A DNA stretch of 64,000 nucleotides from Microvelia longipes (GCA_018340805.1 JACMZG010001914.1:46297549-46361548); one strand, 5' to 3'. Positions 22,284-34,460 are shown, numbered from the stretch's first letter. The notes: generated by a model not told the origin, from the letters alone. Numbers and translations: made by a program.

Positions 22284-22400
22284 AAAGGATCGGGCACGCT
22301 CGGGTGAGTTCGCCTTTACTCGGGGTCGAGATCTCTTGACTGTTATCTCCTGTGACAAGTGCAGCGTGTCCTGTTCCGTGAAATTTCTGCTGCAGTTTTT
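22284..22400 (+). other. GC-richer island, possible non-coding first exon or promoter
   Basis: A short rise in G+C and CpG contains 'gggcacgctcgggtgagttc', in which CTCGG|GTGAGT resembles a strong splice donor. No open frame of note exists. It could be a repeat fragment instead. Confidence 0.25.
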
Positions 22401-23000
22401 TAAACTTTTTTCTGAAGTTTTTTTTTATTTTTAAAGTTATAGGTTGAGGTCGCTTTTAAGTTCACTTTTTAAACACTGTTAGATATTGTTGTTTTTTTTT
22501 CCTGTTTGTTTTTTTGTTCTGTTTTTGTCCTTCGAATTTTTAAGGCCTCTGCTTACATTTAAAAACGTGCTGGCTGATATCTTAATTATTTTTTACTTTT
22601 ATTTAGTTATTAACCTAAATTTTGAGTTATTAAATGTTTAATTTATTTTATAACTCTAAAATTTAGGGTTTTATTTAAAAATTATTTTTAATATTACCTT
22701 TCCCTCATTGGAATATAAGCTTCCAACCGTATAGTGTGTTTTATATTATAAAATAGAGTTATTTATTTAAAAATTTAAGCTGAAAGTAACGCAGCTGAAG
22801 TTCTTAAAATAACTTATCTGCCTTTAATTTAACATAACCATACCTACATGCTAACCAAGAAGTGTAATAAATATTAGTGTGTATGCAAGTGCATCAGTAT
22901 GCATGTGCATTATAATAATATAATAGTGGAACAGGAGTGTAATAGGATATTAGAGGAGAGTTTTTCAGTTAAGTAGCGAATTTTCATTTGAAAATGACGT
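22401..23000. other. No gene recognised
   Basis: T-rich then AT-rich sequence; nothing identified. Confidence 0.5.
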
Positions 23001-23604
23001 TTATCTACTCCTTGTATTGTAAGTTCTACTTACAGTCATGTTATCTCACACTGTAAATGTACTTTTTCTCCCTAGGGAGGAAAAGTGAAAGTGTTGCCAA
23101 CTTGACAGAATTTTTTAGTAAAATTTTTAGGAGTTTTAGGATTTTTTCGGTGTTATGTTGGTACTACGGGTAGAATATACAATATACACACGCTAATGTT
23201 TAAATTACAAATATAGTATTACACATTATTCTATTGACAGCTTAAAATAAAATAATGTGAAGATAGTGGCTTTATTCTCTCTTCATCAGAGTAATATGGT
23301 AAGAATAAACTAAACTAACTCAATAACAATTAAGGAGCTGAAGAATATATTAATAGTTGTTAGTATTAGTTCTCTGGTCGTAGATAAAATTTAATATGCA
23401 ACAAGGGATGGAAGTTTTCAGCTCTCGTATTATCTCCCTCGTCAAGCCTCGGGAGCCAAAATGTTAGTTAGCTAACTAGTTTATCTCCCTCGGCCTACCG
23501 GCCTCGTGAGCTAATGAAGTTTCCTCCTTCGGCGCTGCCTTAGGACAAAACTTTAACTTGAGCTGTAAAACTTACTTTCATCCCTTGTTGCATAAATAAC
23601 TATT
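23001..23604 (-). mobile_element. ~620-bp dispersed element, copy 2
   Basis: Reverse-oriented copy of 9807-10432 with small indels, including a shortened hairpin core between 'aaaatgttagtta' and 'gctaactagtttatctccct'. It shares both limits with the other copies. Confidence 0.85.
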
Positions 23605-25515
23605 ATATGTTTGTTGGGATGACAGAAGTAGAGGGATAGTGGGATCGATTCCGTTTGGCCGCCTATTTCAAAAAATATTTAAATAAAATGAACTCAGTTA
23701 AGTTTACCTCAAAATCAAAAAGAGGTGGAGCGAGAGTCAACATAAAATTATTAATTTTGGTTTTTTATGGCCCTATCAAATAATTTCTAAAACATTTTCT
23801 TGTTAACATTACATTTTGATGTATCTATTCTTTTATTTTTTTCTTTATGACTTGACCCTTTCTTTACCTTTCGTTGTTTATGTCTTTATAAACTTGAAAT
23901 AAGTTTAAGTTGAAAAGGATAATTTAAAAAAACAAAATTAATTTATTAGGTAAATGGATTTTGAAGAGTCCAGAGGATGATAGAGCTTAAGGCTGCTTGG
24001 GAAAGTTGTCCGTCAAAAATGTATATTTTTTATTTACAAACACCTGTTGATTCCTTGGAATATTTTAAATTATTGTAGGAAAGACATTATAAGTGTGGGT
24101 TACCTATGAATTATTTCTAAATATTTAGGTCATTCAAAGGTCTAGGTTATATCATAGTGTGAAAACCGTTAGTTTTTTGGGTTTTTCTGAAGGGTTCTGT
24201 ACCTTTTTTTTCGGGGGAAGATGTTGAATCTAAGTCGTTAAAGTTTAATTAAACCTCAAGTACCTGAACTTGATAGAACTTCTACCTGGGTGTCTACTAC
24301 TTGATACTCAATTATTTTCACATCAAAATAGGGTACACCCTATGTTTAGACGTCGTCAAGTTCAGAACCTCCTCAAGGCTGATTGGTAGTGAACAGAAGC
24401 ACCATACTCCACAGTTCTCCTTTGCATCCAGCTCCAAGAACTACTTCTTTTTTTCAATATTTATCGATGTATCGACTCGTGATTTCGACCTTGAATTTTT
24501 GATACACCTATGATTTTCAAAGCAGATATTAATTATAATTCTGATGGGTTCGAAACCTGAACTTATTATATAATTAATACTACATAGAAGTCTGTCTTAG
24601 CAAATTATAATACTTGAATATTTTTTAAACTTATATTTAAATATTTTTTGTTAACTATATATTTTTATTTTAGAAAATCTTCTTTGTCTCTCTCTTGTTG
24701 ATGCAAATCAAGTTTTTTTTTGTTGTTTTGTATTAATAAGTATAGTAAAATAAAAATTTACATAATTAGAAGAATGAAAAATTTACAAAAATAAACCTAA
24801 ATAACAATAGTTTATAGGTTAGGACACTGAAGTATAAACTATAGAAGTATTATGGAGACCAATAATCAAACTAAATAACAATTATTTAATAACTTAAAAC
24901 AATTAAAAAAACAAAGCCGTTGACATAATTCAAAATACTTTGTTAAGTCCGATTCATAAATCATGAGCATGACTCAGCAAGTATCCAATAAAACAATAGC
25001 TTGAAAACAAACTATATTTTTTAAAACTTGATCATTAAAAATTTAAAAAAAAAAAAATTTGAATTTAAAATATAATTTTATGACCTCAAATTTTTTATTT
25101 ACAATAATTTATATGATTTATATTGCGATTTATTTTGAATTATGTAATTTAAATTATGATAAGAATTTTAATTATTTCTATGAATCGTAGGAAACTACTA
25201 AAAGCGATTCGATTGAAAATTAATTACCTATTGTTTGATTGTTTTTTTACCAAATTTTAATGACCTATTATGTTTTATATTTAAATGATAACATGAGTAA
25301 TAAATGCAGCGTTTCAATTGTTAATTGAAACGCACAAATAACTAATGAAGGTATTATGAAAGATGCGAATATAAAATAGTAAATACTAAATCGAAAAATG
25401 AAAAATAAAGTAGATAAATAATATTTAATTTTTAATTTATTTAAAGACACTGGATGGGACTGAAATAACAACTTCTTACTTCTTTAAATGACTATATTTC
25501 GCCTTACCCTAGGCG
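23605..25515. other. No gene recognised
   Basis: AT-rich. Within it, 24301-24513 has a 70-codon open frame of somewhat mixed composition but no start context or splice sites that would support it. Confidence 0.45.

Positions 25516-25583
<68 letters not shown>
25516..25583. repeat. (TA)n microsatellite
   Basis: Alternating TA with one phase break, about 100 bp upstream of a hammerhead motif. Confidence 0.9.
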
Positions 25584-25588
<5 letters not shown>

Positions 25589-25680
25589 AGTAACAAGCTT
25601 GTTATTGCTCATTCTTATTTAATTTATCTATTTTCATTTAACACTATCTAAATAGATTGATGTTTTCTATTGTTGTAAAG

Positions 25681-25722
25681 GGCCCTGATGAAGAATTTGT
25701 AGTAAAATTCGAAACGTTGGCT
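25681..25722 (+). ncRNA. Hammerhead ribozyme motif (intact core, single arm)
   Basis: CTGATGA (25685-25691), stem II GAATTT/AAATTC with perfect pairing, GAAA (25711-25714), minimal stem III (A-U around CG), cleavage at UU. Stem I is GGCC with GGCT. The motif is bracketed by two long (TA)n tracts. Confidence 0.8.
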
Positions 25723-25778
25723 GGAAATAAATATATAGTTTTCATGTAAAGCTGTGTTTTTATTCATAATGGAGACGC

Positions 25779-25946
<168 letters not shown>

Positions 25947-26029
25947 AATAAATATAACAATTTTCAACTTTTGGATATAAGACTTTCAACTCTTTTGCAT
26001 GGTTACTATGGTATCTGCAATGTTAAATA

Positions 26030-26130
26030 CACACAAACATAGTTACAGAGACTAAGTAAAAACCACTCGGGAGGTCTTAAAAACACATGAAAAGATAATT
26101 TTGTTTGTGTCCCAGCATAATTCGATATAA
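26030..26130 (-). repeat. Family A 5' fragment
   Basis: The phrases 'aaaaaccactcgggaggtct' and 'aattttgtttgtgtcccagc' match the reverse of the family A start. Confidence 0.5.
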
Positions 26131-26425
26131 ATCCGGACATAATTCAGTTTCAATCCCGGGATAATTTAGTTTGAATCTCAGGATAATTCAGTTTGATCCC
26201 GGAAGAATTTGGTTTGAATCCTGGGATAATTTAATTATAAAACACCGGGATAATTCAGTTTATATCTCAGGATAATTCAGTTTATATCTCAGGATTTGTT
26301 TGATCATGAACAATTCAGTTTGAATCCCGGGAGACTTTAGTTTGAATCCCGGGAGAATTTAGTTTGAATCCTGGGATAATTTAATTATAAAACACCGGGA
26401 TAATTCAGTTCAAATCCCCGTTTCG
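26131..26425 (+). repeat. Minisatellite, ~22-bp unit
   Basis: About thirteen variants of 'gataattcagtttgaatccc', including a longer unit with 'ttataaaacaccggga' that appears twice. Confidence 0.9.
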
Positions 26426-26671
26426 AAAGTTTAATGGTAAAATATTATTTTTTCTTTACACTTACAGTATAAATGAGAAATAGGTGAATCAATATACGGC
26501 AGCTAGGCTGCTAATATTTACTGCTAAAACCCCAGGATATAACATTGTATTCACTTTCAAAATTATAGTTGTTAAAAAGAGTTGTTTAGCGAAAGAAGAT
26601 TGGCTGATTTTTCTACACCATGTACGAGCCGTGGTGGTTTTATTAAAGTTAATTTAGATGGAAATTAGATC

Positions 26672-26830
26672 ATACAGAGGAAAAACCTTTCTGGTACCAT
26701 AGAAGACTTGACGGTCCCCTACTGGTCAGATCTGGTTATAAACATCTCGCCAGTGACGCCACATAACCAATTATTAATGGTTGTACAATTCTTCGCGTGT
26801 GAAATCAACAGAATACGGCAACATTTTTCT
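26672..26830 (+). other. Weak coding-like stretch
   Basis: A frame open from just after a TAG at 26666 has amino-acid composition more balanced than its surroundings (for example VPYWSDLVINISPVTPHNQ). It lacks a convincing acceptor tract, and no family is recognised. It may be a gene relic or chance. Confidence 0.2.
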
Positions 26831-27224
26831 CCTTTTTGTAATATTTCTTTATTTTCAAATGGTAGTTTTTTTCTTGATTTTTTTTCTTAAAAAAATACTT
26901 TAATAGCTAGTAACTTTTTTAGATATACAGTAATAATTGTAGGTATATATTGGCAAATATAAGTAACATAAGAATTTTCGTAATATCAATTTTAATATAA
27001 TTAACATCTCCTAGATTGAGATAATATTATGTAAAAATTATTCGGATTTTACGTTTTTAATTTCTTTTACATTTTTTTAAGATTTATAATAATTTGGGTT
27101 GTATTTTAGTAGAGGTATGTATTCTCAGCTATAATCCCGGTTAATATTATTAATTGCTTTAAAACTAGCTGCCGAATTCGGAATAAAACTTACTTAATTT
27201 TTTTTACCTCCCATAGATCTCGAG
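26831..27224. other. No gene recognised
   Basis: AT-rich; nothing identified. Confidence 0.5.
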
Positions 27225-27830
27225 AATTGGGTACGGGTACCTCGGAACTATTCTCACCATATTGGATTCACTACGCTCATCCTCCCTACTTCGGACTTGC
27301 TTCGCTCGTTCTCAGAATATAAAATCGCCACATTTAAAGTGCTAACGTCTTTGGGCTTGCTTCGCTCGTCCCCAGACAATAAATACATTTTTTTGTTCCC
27401 AGCGGTCAACCATCCGGTGCTGACTTTCCAACCAAAACCATAATTATACTTGCCGTATTAAAAACGAACTACACTTATTCACTTATTAGTATACTTATTT
27501 TTTCTTAGATAGATATGATTGAACAAAATGTTAACTCCATTGGTTTCTTTTTAATTTTTTATAATTTCTTTATAAAAAAAATATGTTTTATATTTTATAA
27601 TTATAAAATCTTTTATAATTTCTGGTTTCTTTCAAGTCATTTCATAAAAATTAAACTAATGATGATAATGTGATGAAACTTAGCACATATGTTGGTCTTT
27701 TTTTGGCATTGGTCTACTTGGACCATACAGCCATATAATAATATGTCGGTTTGGTATGACTACATGTGTGCTAAATCTCAAATTGACTGCAACATACCAA
27801 TTTTGTTATAAAATAAATACAACAAGCTCC
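27225..27830 (-). mobile_element. Family A copy with well-preserved 5S-like block
   Basis: On the minus strand: 'gtgctaagtttcatcacatt', 'tacggcaagtataattatgg', then the 5S-like block (27430-27396: 'gtcagcaccggatggttgac', 'cgctgggaaca'). Two 'cgagcgaagcaag' blocks follow, then 'ttccgaggtacccgtaccc'. Apart from a few substitutions the block follows the 5S C-box consensus. Confidence 0.7.
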
Positions 27831-27929
27831 ACTTCAATGATCCTTGTGTATCAGGGGTTTTGTCGTTTCGCTATCATGTTAAACAGTTTACTTCTTTAAA
27901 ATGATTGCAAATTTGGGAAATAAAACGGA

Positions 27930-28280
27930 ATGTTTTACTGTCCTTAGAAGAGCGAAGCGAGTCCGATTGTAGACTTAATCATAAATTGGGCATTTAAATT
28001 ATCGGAGGACAAGCGAAGCGATTCGAAATCTCATGACAAGTTTTAAAAAGTCAATGAAAAAAAAAGTCAATGAAAAATCAATAAAAAAAAAAAACTTCAT
28101 TGACTTTTCATGAAAAGTCAATGAAAAATAAAAAAACTTTATTGACTTTCATGAAAAGTCAATGAAAAATAAAAAAAAACTTCATTGACTTTCATGAAAA
28201 GTCAATGAAAATCAATGAAAAGAAAAGTCTTTGAAAAGTCAATGAAAAGTTTTGAGGGTTCCCGTACCCGAGTTTTTACG
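27930..28280 (+). repeat. Family A 3' part with a palindromic minisatellite inserted
   Basis: Two blocks, 'gaagagcgaagcgagtccg' (27947-27965) and 'gaggacaagcgaagcgat', match the 3' half of family A. The end motif 'gggttcccgtacccg' comes only after the tandem array at 28040-28250. Confidence 0.55.
28040..28250. repeat. Palindromic minisatellite, ~44-56-bp unit
   Basis: Units contain 'aaaagtcaatgaaaa' followed by an A-run and 'cttcattgacttttcatg'. Each unit is itself an inverted repeat, giving a series of potential hairpins. Confidence 0.85.
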
Positions 28281-28639
28281 ATTCTTTTCTATAAATAACT
28301 TAAAAATTATAAATGCATGTAGGTTAAATGAAGGTCAGATGAGGAAGTTTTCCTTAAAAAACTACTTTTATTGTCATAATCAAAATAAAGGATGCCCGTC
28401 TTCCATAGAAATAAACATGTTATATAAAGTCGTTCTAATTTCAGTTTTTAATAACGAATGAATTTTTCTCACCGTGTAGGGAACCCACGTTTTGGGACAT
28501 GGGAAATACTCGGAGTAGGAAGAGAATGTGTTTATTGTGTTTTCTGTGTGTGGATATGTGTATGTGTATGTATACGTTGTATGTGTGTGTATGTATTGTA
28601 TATCATATATAAGTTGTATTAGTAGGTTTATTTAGTTTC
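28281..28639. other. No gene recognised; TG-rich tract
   Basis: A purine/pyrimidine alternating stretch (tgtgtatgtgtatg) lies near 28550-28600. Confidence 0.5.
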
Positions 28640-29405
28640 GCTAATAATTTGGATTGATGGTTGTTAGAGGTAGTTAGAGGTGTTTGGAAGTTGTAAGAGG
28701 TAGATATAAATGTTTAGAGATGTTTGGAGGAGGTTAGAAGAGATTGGAGTTGTTTGGGAGTAGTTAAAAGTAGGTTGGAGGTGTTTGGAAGTAGTTAAGA
28801 GTAGGTTGGAGGTGTTTAGAAGTAGTTAAGAGTAGGTTGGAGGTGTTTGGAAGTAGTTTAGAGTTGGTTAGGGGTATTTGAAGGTGGTTAGATGTAGTTA
28901 GAGATGATTAGAGAAGGTTGTAGGTGTTGTGAGGGGTTTAGAGGTTAGTAGAGATGATTAGAGGTTTTTAGAGACGGTTAGAGGTGGTTAGAAACAGTTT
29001 TTGGTGGTTGGAGGTAATTAGAGGTGGTGAGTGATGATTAGAGGTTGTTAGAGATGTTTAGATGTTGTTAGGTATGATTAGAGGTAGTTAGAGATGATTA
29101 GATGTTGTTAGGTATGATTAGAGGTGCTTAGAGATGATTAGATGTTGTTAGGTATGATTAGAGGTGGTTAGAGATGAGTAGAGGTGGTTAGGTATGATTA
29201 GAAATAGTTAGAGTCGTTTAGAGGTGGTTGGAGGTAGTTAGAGATTCTTAGAGGTAGTTAGAGATGATTAAAGATTCTCAGAGGTACTTAGAGATTCTTA
29301 GAGGTAGTTAGAAATAATTGGAGGTAGTAAGAGATTCTTAGAGATAGTTAGAGATGATTAGAGATTCTCAGAGGTAGTTTGAAGTAATTGAAAGTAGTTA
29401 GATTT
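28640..29405 (+). repeat. C-poor minisatellite of ~10-bp units
   Basis: Roughly 75 units of 'gttagaggtg' and 'attagagatg' types, partly organised into 20-, 33- and 40-bp higher-order repeats. The + strand is almost free of C across the array. Confidence 0.9.
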
Positions 29406-30353
29406 TGTTTTATCAGCAAAATCAGTAATCTTCAAATAATGTTTATTTGACAAAAAAAACAGCTACTAACTTATTTTTTCTGGCGTTATTTGTAGTTGTT
29501 GTTGGCTTTTGATCGTTTTGATTAGTCTTTTTCCCTTTAATTATCTTATTTATGTTTTTTAGTACCATATGGATATTTTCCAGTGATTATGTCAGAGTGC
29601 ACTTCTAGTAATTTAGACTTTTGATTCCTTATGTCTTTTGCTTTATCTATGAAAATTAATGCTATTTTACTATCACATGACACAATTATTTCGTATGATT
29701 ATTATATAAAGGGTCGAAACATAGCACTAAAACTATTCCCTAATGGATATAATTTTACCGAATAAAAATCAGTTATAGAGGTATTGTTTTTCAATCTTAG
29801 ATTTATGTATTCTTTTATACATACAGTATTTTATAGTTATGTATTCATTATACGTATAAAATATTTTTCTATCCAATATCTTATATTTAATCACGTGTGT
29901 CCTTGCCTGCTTCACGAGACTGACTCACACGTAAATATTTCCGTCTGTGCGGTTATACCAGTTTTACCTCCTTGTGTTGTAAAATCTCTTTACCTTTTTC
30001 CTTTACCATACATTTTTATGATTGCTCTTTTTTTTAAGGTTGTAAGCTTTTATCTTTATATGGAAGGTTATATTAAATGGTTTTGACGTGTGTTCAAATA
30101 TTATTTATAAAAAAAAGGTTAGAATATTTTTAACGCTTCCTTTTGTTTTGTATCTTGTTATACCTTTAACGATTCAGGTATTTTTTATTATTTTTTTTCC
30201 ATAGTTATAAAGTTATTAAAGTTATTTTCTTTTTAGCGATTTATTTTATAAAATAAAATGAAGTGGTGGTCGGATCCGGGACTGAATCGGAAAACCGTTT
30301 CAGTGGTCTCCTCTCCTGGATCACGAAAAAGTAGGTTTTACCATTTTTAATAA
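29406..30353. other. No gene recognised
   Basis: AT-rich. The 100-codon frame at 29784-30086 is hydrophobic, has no start or splice support and is probably chance. Confidence 0.5.
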
Positions 30354-30410
30354 CTAGAATAAAATGGCTTATAGTTCTATATCACAATCAAAAACAGCGT
30401 ATCACTTAAT

Positions 30411-30411
<1 letters not shown>

Positions 30412-30446
<35 letters not shown>

Positions 30447-30624
30447 CTGGCAAAATTTTTCTTGCGAGAAAAATGTTACCAAAAAAGAGAGAGAAATGCA
30501 TTTACGCAGGAAGACAGCGGTCTGTCAACGGTGTTGGACTCAGGGTCTGCCTCATACCAACTAAAACTCACTCCGCGAAACCCCTTAAACCTAGCCTGGA
30601 ACCGTTATTCACATTACTTCAGGC
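30412..30624 (-). mobile_element. Poly-A retroposon (SINE or processed RNA) with 12-bp TSD
   Basis: A 35-T run (30412-30446) is the poly-A tail of a ~178-nt body read on the minus strand, starting 'gcctgaagtaatgtg' and containing 'gtttcgcggagtgag' and 'cagaccctgagtccaac'. The direct repeat 'tatcacttaatg' flanks it (30400-30411 and 30625-30636), the signature of LINE-driven target-primed insertion. The parent RNA is not recognised. Confidence 0.9.
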
Positions 30625-30638
30625 TATCACTTAATGGT

Positions 30639-30677
30639 AGCTATATATTTCAGCCACTCAGTGGCCATCTTCAGGCT
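30639..30677 (-). ncRNA. Hammerhead ribozyme motif (intact core)
   Basis: CTGAAGA (30674-30668), stem II GCCAC/GTGGC with loop TGA, GAAA (30651-30648), stem III AU/AU, predicted cleavage at UA. Stem I is AGC/GCT. Confidence 0.7.
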
Positions 30678-30758
30678 TTTAAACATAATTTTAAGAACTA
30701 TACATATCACATATTTTATTTGATTGTGATATGTATAGTTCCTAAGATTTATGTTAAA

Positions 30759-30798
30759 AGCCTGAAGATGGCCACTGAGTTGGCTAAAATATATAGCT
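30759..30798 (+). ncRNA. Degenerate hammerhead motif (GAAA changed to AAAA)
   Basis: Mirror of the 30639-30677 motif. CTGAAGA (30762-30768) is intact, but the second core strand is AAAA and stem II has an extra T. It is likely inactive. Confidence 0.55.
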
Positions 30799-30927
30799 AC
30801 CATTAAGTGATACGTTGTTTTTTATTGTGATATAGAACTATAAGTCATTTTATTCTGGAAGTTCTATAAGAGAAGTAGTGTAACCAAAGAGTTTTTATAA
30901 AAGAGTAAATTTTTTGGACTGGTATAC

Positions 30928-30929
<2 letters not shown>

Positions 30930-31019
<90 letters not shown>

Positions 31020-31094
31020 TGTATATATATATATATATTATTTATATATTATATATATATATATATATAATATTATATATATATAATAATATAC
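30930..31094. repeat. (TA)n microsatellite with phase breaks
   Basis: About 165 bp of alternating TA, ending some 50 bp before another hammerhead motif. Confidence 0.9.
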
Positions 31095-31144
31095 ATTTTT
31101 GAAGACTGCAGTCCTTTAAATAATATTATTTATTTACTAACCTT

Positions 31145-31183
31145 TACAACGTTTATTGAGCGAAGCTCAACATCTTCAGGTGG
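31145..31183 (-). ncRNA. Degenerate hammerhead motif, Penelope-type sequence
   Basis: CTGAAGA (31179-31173) and a strong stem II TTGAGC/GCTCAA with loop TTC. The second core strand is TAAA in place of GAAA, followed by CGTTGTA, a stem III/cleavage sequence of the minimal kind. The core is broken. Confidence 0.6.
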
Positions 31184-32529
31184 ATCTAATAAAACTAAAA
31201 TGTAATTTTTTTTTAGCCGAAACATAAAATTTAAATTAGAAAATGTCAGTAAACAAATATATTAAGGAGGCAGGGACAAACTATTAAGATAACGGTGATT
31301 TGTAGACGGAGGCACTGTATTTTTAAATTTAAAATATTTGAATAAATGCTATTTATATTATTAGTATCCTGTTTTTTATTTTTATTTACAAAATCCTGAC
31401 ACAGAGTTTTTGTTAGGTTTTACCAAACAACTCGGGCACAGAGAGCTGCAAACCGTGCAGATTTTTTTCTGGATTTTTAAATGTTTAAATATTTAACAAA
31501 AAAAAATTCCAACTCCCTTGGCCAAGAAATTTTTGCTGGACAATCTATTTCTTGATTTTTGGCTTTTTCTTTAAAGTCTAGGCGGTAAAACTTTGACTTG
31601 TTTTTCAATAATCGTTGATTTTTTAAAGGAAATGCCCTGAAACATCTTAAATATCAGTATAATCTTCAAGCTTTATATGTTTAAAAAATTACATGCAGAA
31701 CTGCTTTAAAAGAGCATGAATGGTTTTGTATAACCTGTAGGATAAAAATATGTATTCCCTTAGAACTTTTAAAAGGTATTTAGAATAATTATTGTAGAAG
31801 GAAATTTACAAAAACAGTCTACTCTAACTTTTACTAATTGGTGCCTAAGGATTTTTTTGTTTGCCTAAGGAGCTTGACTTTCCTTTTAGGACTGATGTGA
31901 CTCTACGAAACAGAAAATATACCTTCGTCTGTTTTAAATATGTCTAACAATAATCAATTTAAAAAAAATAAATAAAAGATATGTAATTTAACTTAATTTT
32001 ATTATTAAAATTAAAATAAAGATTATTGTCGTTGTTTCAAGTGATTCTTATATTTTGAAGTACTTATTTATTAGGCTTATATTATTACTTGGGATTTAAA
32101 TTAATTTAGTTCACCCTTGTAGTTAAACATGTTTTTAACTTAAATTATACTTGTGTTTACACTAAACAAAAAAAAAACTTTAAATCTGATTTGAAAAATA
32201 ACAATAAAACTTTCAAAAGGTTGGTAACACTTGTAAATATGTCGAGTTTGTTTCAATCTACTGATGTTTTATTTTCCTCATTTATATTGTAGTATTTAAA
32301 TGATTATATGTTAGTATTATTGTATTGTATAAAGTATTTTATCTTAATATTTATCTGTTATCATAATCTGTGTATTTTATGAGTATCAATAATTGATAAA
32401 GAAAATCAATCTTTTATCTGTTATAAGCGAAACGCTGAATCAAACTTCAAATAATATACTAGGAATAAAAATTATAAAATAAATAATTAAAATTAGTAAA
32501 AGTATTAAGAATAATTAATTCAACCCATA
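31184..32529. other. No gene recognised
   Basis: AT-rich sequence; nothing identified. Confidence 0.5.
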
Positions 32530-32850
32530 ATCTAGTGTTTAAATATTTTTACAATTTATTTTATAACTATGATTCAGCATTATCTATTTTATGTTTAAAA
32601 TATTTTTACAATTTAATTTTATAACTATGATTTAGCCCTATTCTGTATATGTTTATATATTTTACAATATAATTTCATAATATATATACACTATTGCTAT
32701 TGTATATAAATAATTTTTACAATTTAATTTAAACTATTATTTAAATTAATTATTTACTATACTATTTATATATGTATAAATATTTTTTACAATTTCATTT
32801 TATAACTATTACACAGCACTATGCTATTTTCTGTATGTTAAACGTTTACA
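32530..32850 (+). repeat. Degenerate tandem repeat, ~57-71-bp period
   Basis: Five diverged units share 'tttttacaattta', then 'ttttataactatgattcag'. The array is old and easily missed because of the AT-rich background. Confidence 0.6.
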
Positions 32851-33605
32851 CAATTTTATTTATCCCTAATTTTCTGTAAATATTCTATGATAGTTTAAAC
32901 TACTTAAACAATCCAGCAAATCTATTAAATTACCTATTTTATGTAGGATTAAAATAGTGTCGGAATTTCATGTGTTAAGAATACTTAAATGCTAATTTAG
33001 ATAATTGAATAATATTAATAAACTATTTTATAAATATTTTGTTGTATACTCTATAAAAATCAGTAATAATATGTAAATAGAATTATTTTTTCTTGAAATT
33101 CGCTTAACTTGCCAACTTTTTAGTGAGATTTTTTTGTCCAACTTATTTGCAAAACAAATTTTAAAGTATTTCTTTGTTAGTTAATATACGACGTTTAGTT
33201 TTCTTGTATGTTTAACAAAGGTGTTACATTTCTTACTGAACACCAAAACAACACCAGACAAAGTTCCCTCTTTATTGTGTTTTATACAGATTTATTTAAC
33301 TTCAAAATTAGAAGTTATTTTTTTTCGTTAAAAAACATATTTGTCGAAAATAAAAAAATACTTTGTAGATATTTCAGGTTATGAGATAAGAACCGGTTGT
33401 CCTGTTAAGTCAGTCGTTTTTTGACAGCTTATTTATTTGTTTGGTCGGTGACACATTTTCGTGAAGTTGGTTAAAATTTTAAATCTGTTCAAGTATTTGC
33501 TGATTTTGTAGATTCTTTCCAAGATATTCGTCTCATCTTTTTTTTTGTTTAAAAAAACTTAAAACTATTTTTTTGGGTCTGTGTGAAAAAAAAGATTTGA
33601 AATAC
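32851..33605. other. No gene recognised
   Basis: AT-rich; nothing identified. Confidence 0.5.
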
Positions 33606-34290
33606 TCAGAAAGGGAAAAAAATCCGCAAACTGGGTGAATTTCCTTTGGTGTTTATCTCGCTTAGATAAGAAATCCGCAAACCGGATGAATTTCCTTTGG
33701 CATTTATCTTCGCTTAGATAAGAATCCGCAACTGGGTGAATTTCCTTTGGTTGTTGATCTTCGCTAAGATAGAAATCGGCAACAGGTGAATTTCCTTTGG
33801 TGTTTATCTTCGCTTAGATGAGGAAATCCGCAAACCGGGTTGAATTTCCTTTGGTGTTTATCTTCGCTTAGATAAGAAATCTGCAAAACTGGGTGAATTT
33901 CCTTTGGTGTTTATCTTCGCTTAGATAAGAAATCCGCAAACCGGGTGAATTTCCTTGGTGTTTATCTTCGCTTAGATGAAAAATCCGCAAACCGGGTGAA
34001 TCCTTTGGTGTTTAATCTTCGCTTAGATAAGAAAATCCGCAAACCGGGTGAATTTCCTTTGGTGTTTATCTTCGCTTAGATAAGAAATCCGCAAACCGGG
34101 TGAATTTCCTTTGGTGTTTATCTTCGCTTAGATAAGAAATCTGCAAACCGGGTGAATTTCCTTTGGTGTTTATCTTCGCTTAGATAAGAATCGCAAACCG
34201 GGTGAATTTCCTTTGGTGTTTATCTTCGTTAAGATAAAAATCCGCAACAAACCGGATGAATTTCCTTGGTATTTATCTTAGCTTAGATGA
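33606..34290 (+). repeat. Minisatellite, 52-bp unit
   Basis: About thirteen copies of 'aaatccgcaaaccgggtgaa', 'tttcctttggtgtttatctt', 'cgcttagataag'. Most differences are 1-bp indels, and the outermost units are more diverged. Confidence 0.95.
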
Positions 34291-34379
34291 ATTATTTCTT
34301 GCTTATGTTTTCGGTTTATGATTTATAACCTGAGAGGTATCATTACTACTTAAAAAATCCGGAAAAGTTGGGTAACCTA

Positions 34380-34460
34380 GTAATTCTACTACTTAAGTCA
34401 TAAAGCATAACCTGATCATAGCGAATCCGATGTGAAAGTGCCGAGGTACCCTGCTTCCTA
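34380..34460 (+). repeat. Family A 3'-end fragment
   Basis: 'gcgaatccgatgtgaaag' followed by 'tgccgaggtaccctg' matches the end of family A. Confidence 0.5.

Larger units (their letters stand above)
30354..30858. mobile_element. Foldback element with hammerheads, interrupted by a retroposon
   Basis: The outer arms are 'ctagaataaaatggctta' and its near complement at 30840-30858. The arms continue inward through 'tatagttctatatcacaat', 'gtatcacttaatg', 'gtagctatatat', the ribozyme motifs and 'ctatacatatcaca'. The left arm is split by an insertion at 30412-30624 flanked by a 12-bp duplication. Confidence 0.85.

Noticed and set aside
23280..23300. CTGATGA in the 620-bp element
   Set aside because: No stem II and no GAAA at a suitable distance in any of the three copies.
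28640..29405. TTAGG-like telomeric repeat
   Set aside because: Units are TTAGAGGTG/TTAGAGATG with variable order, not the pentamer TTAGG.
33606..34290. CRISPR array
   Set aside because: Units are directly contiguous with no unique spacers; no cas genes; eukaryotic context. The same applies to the other arrays.
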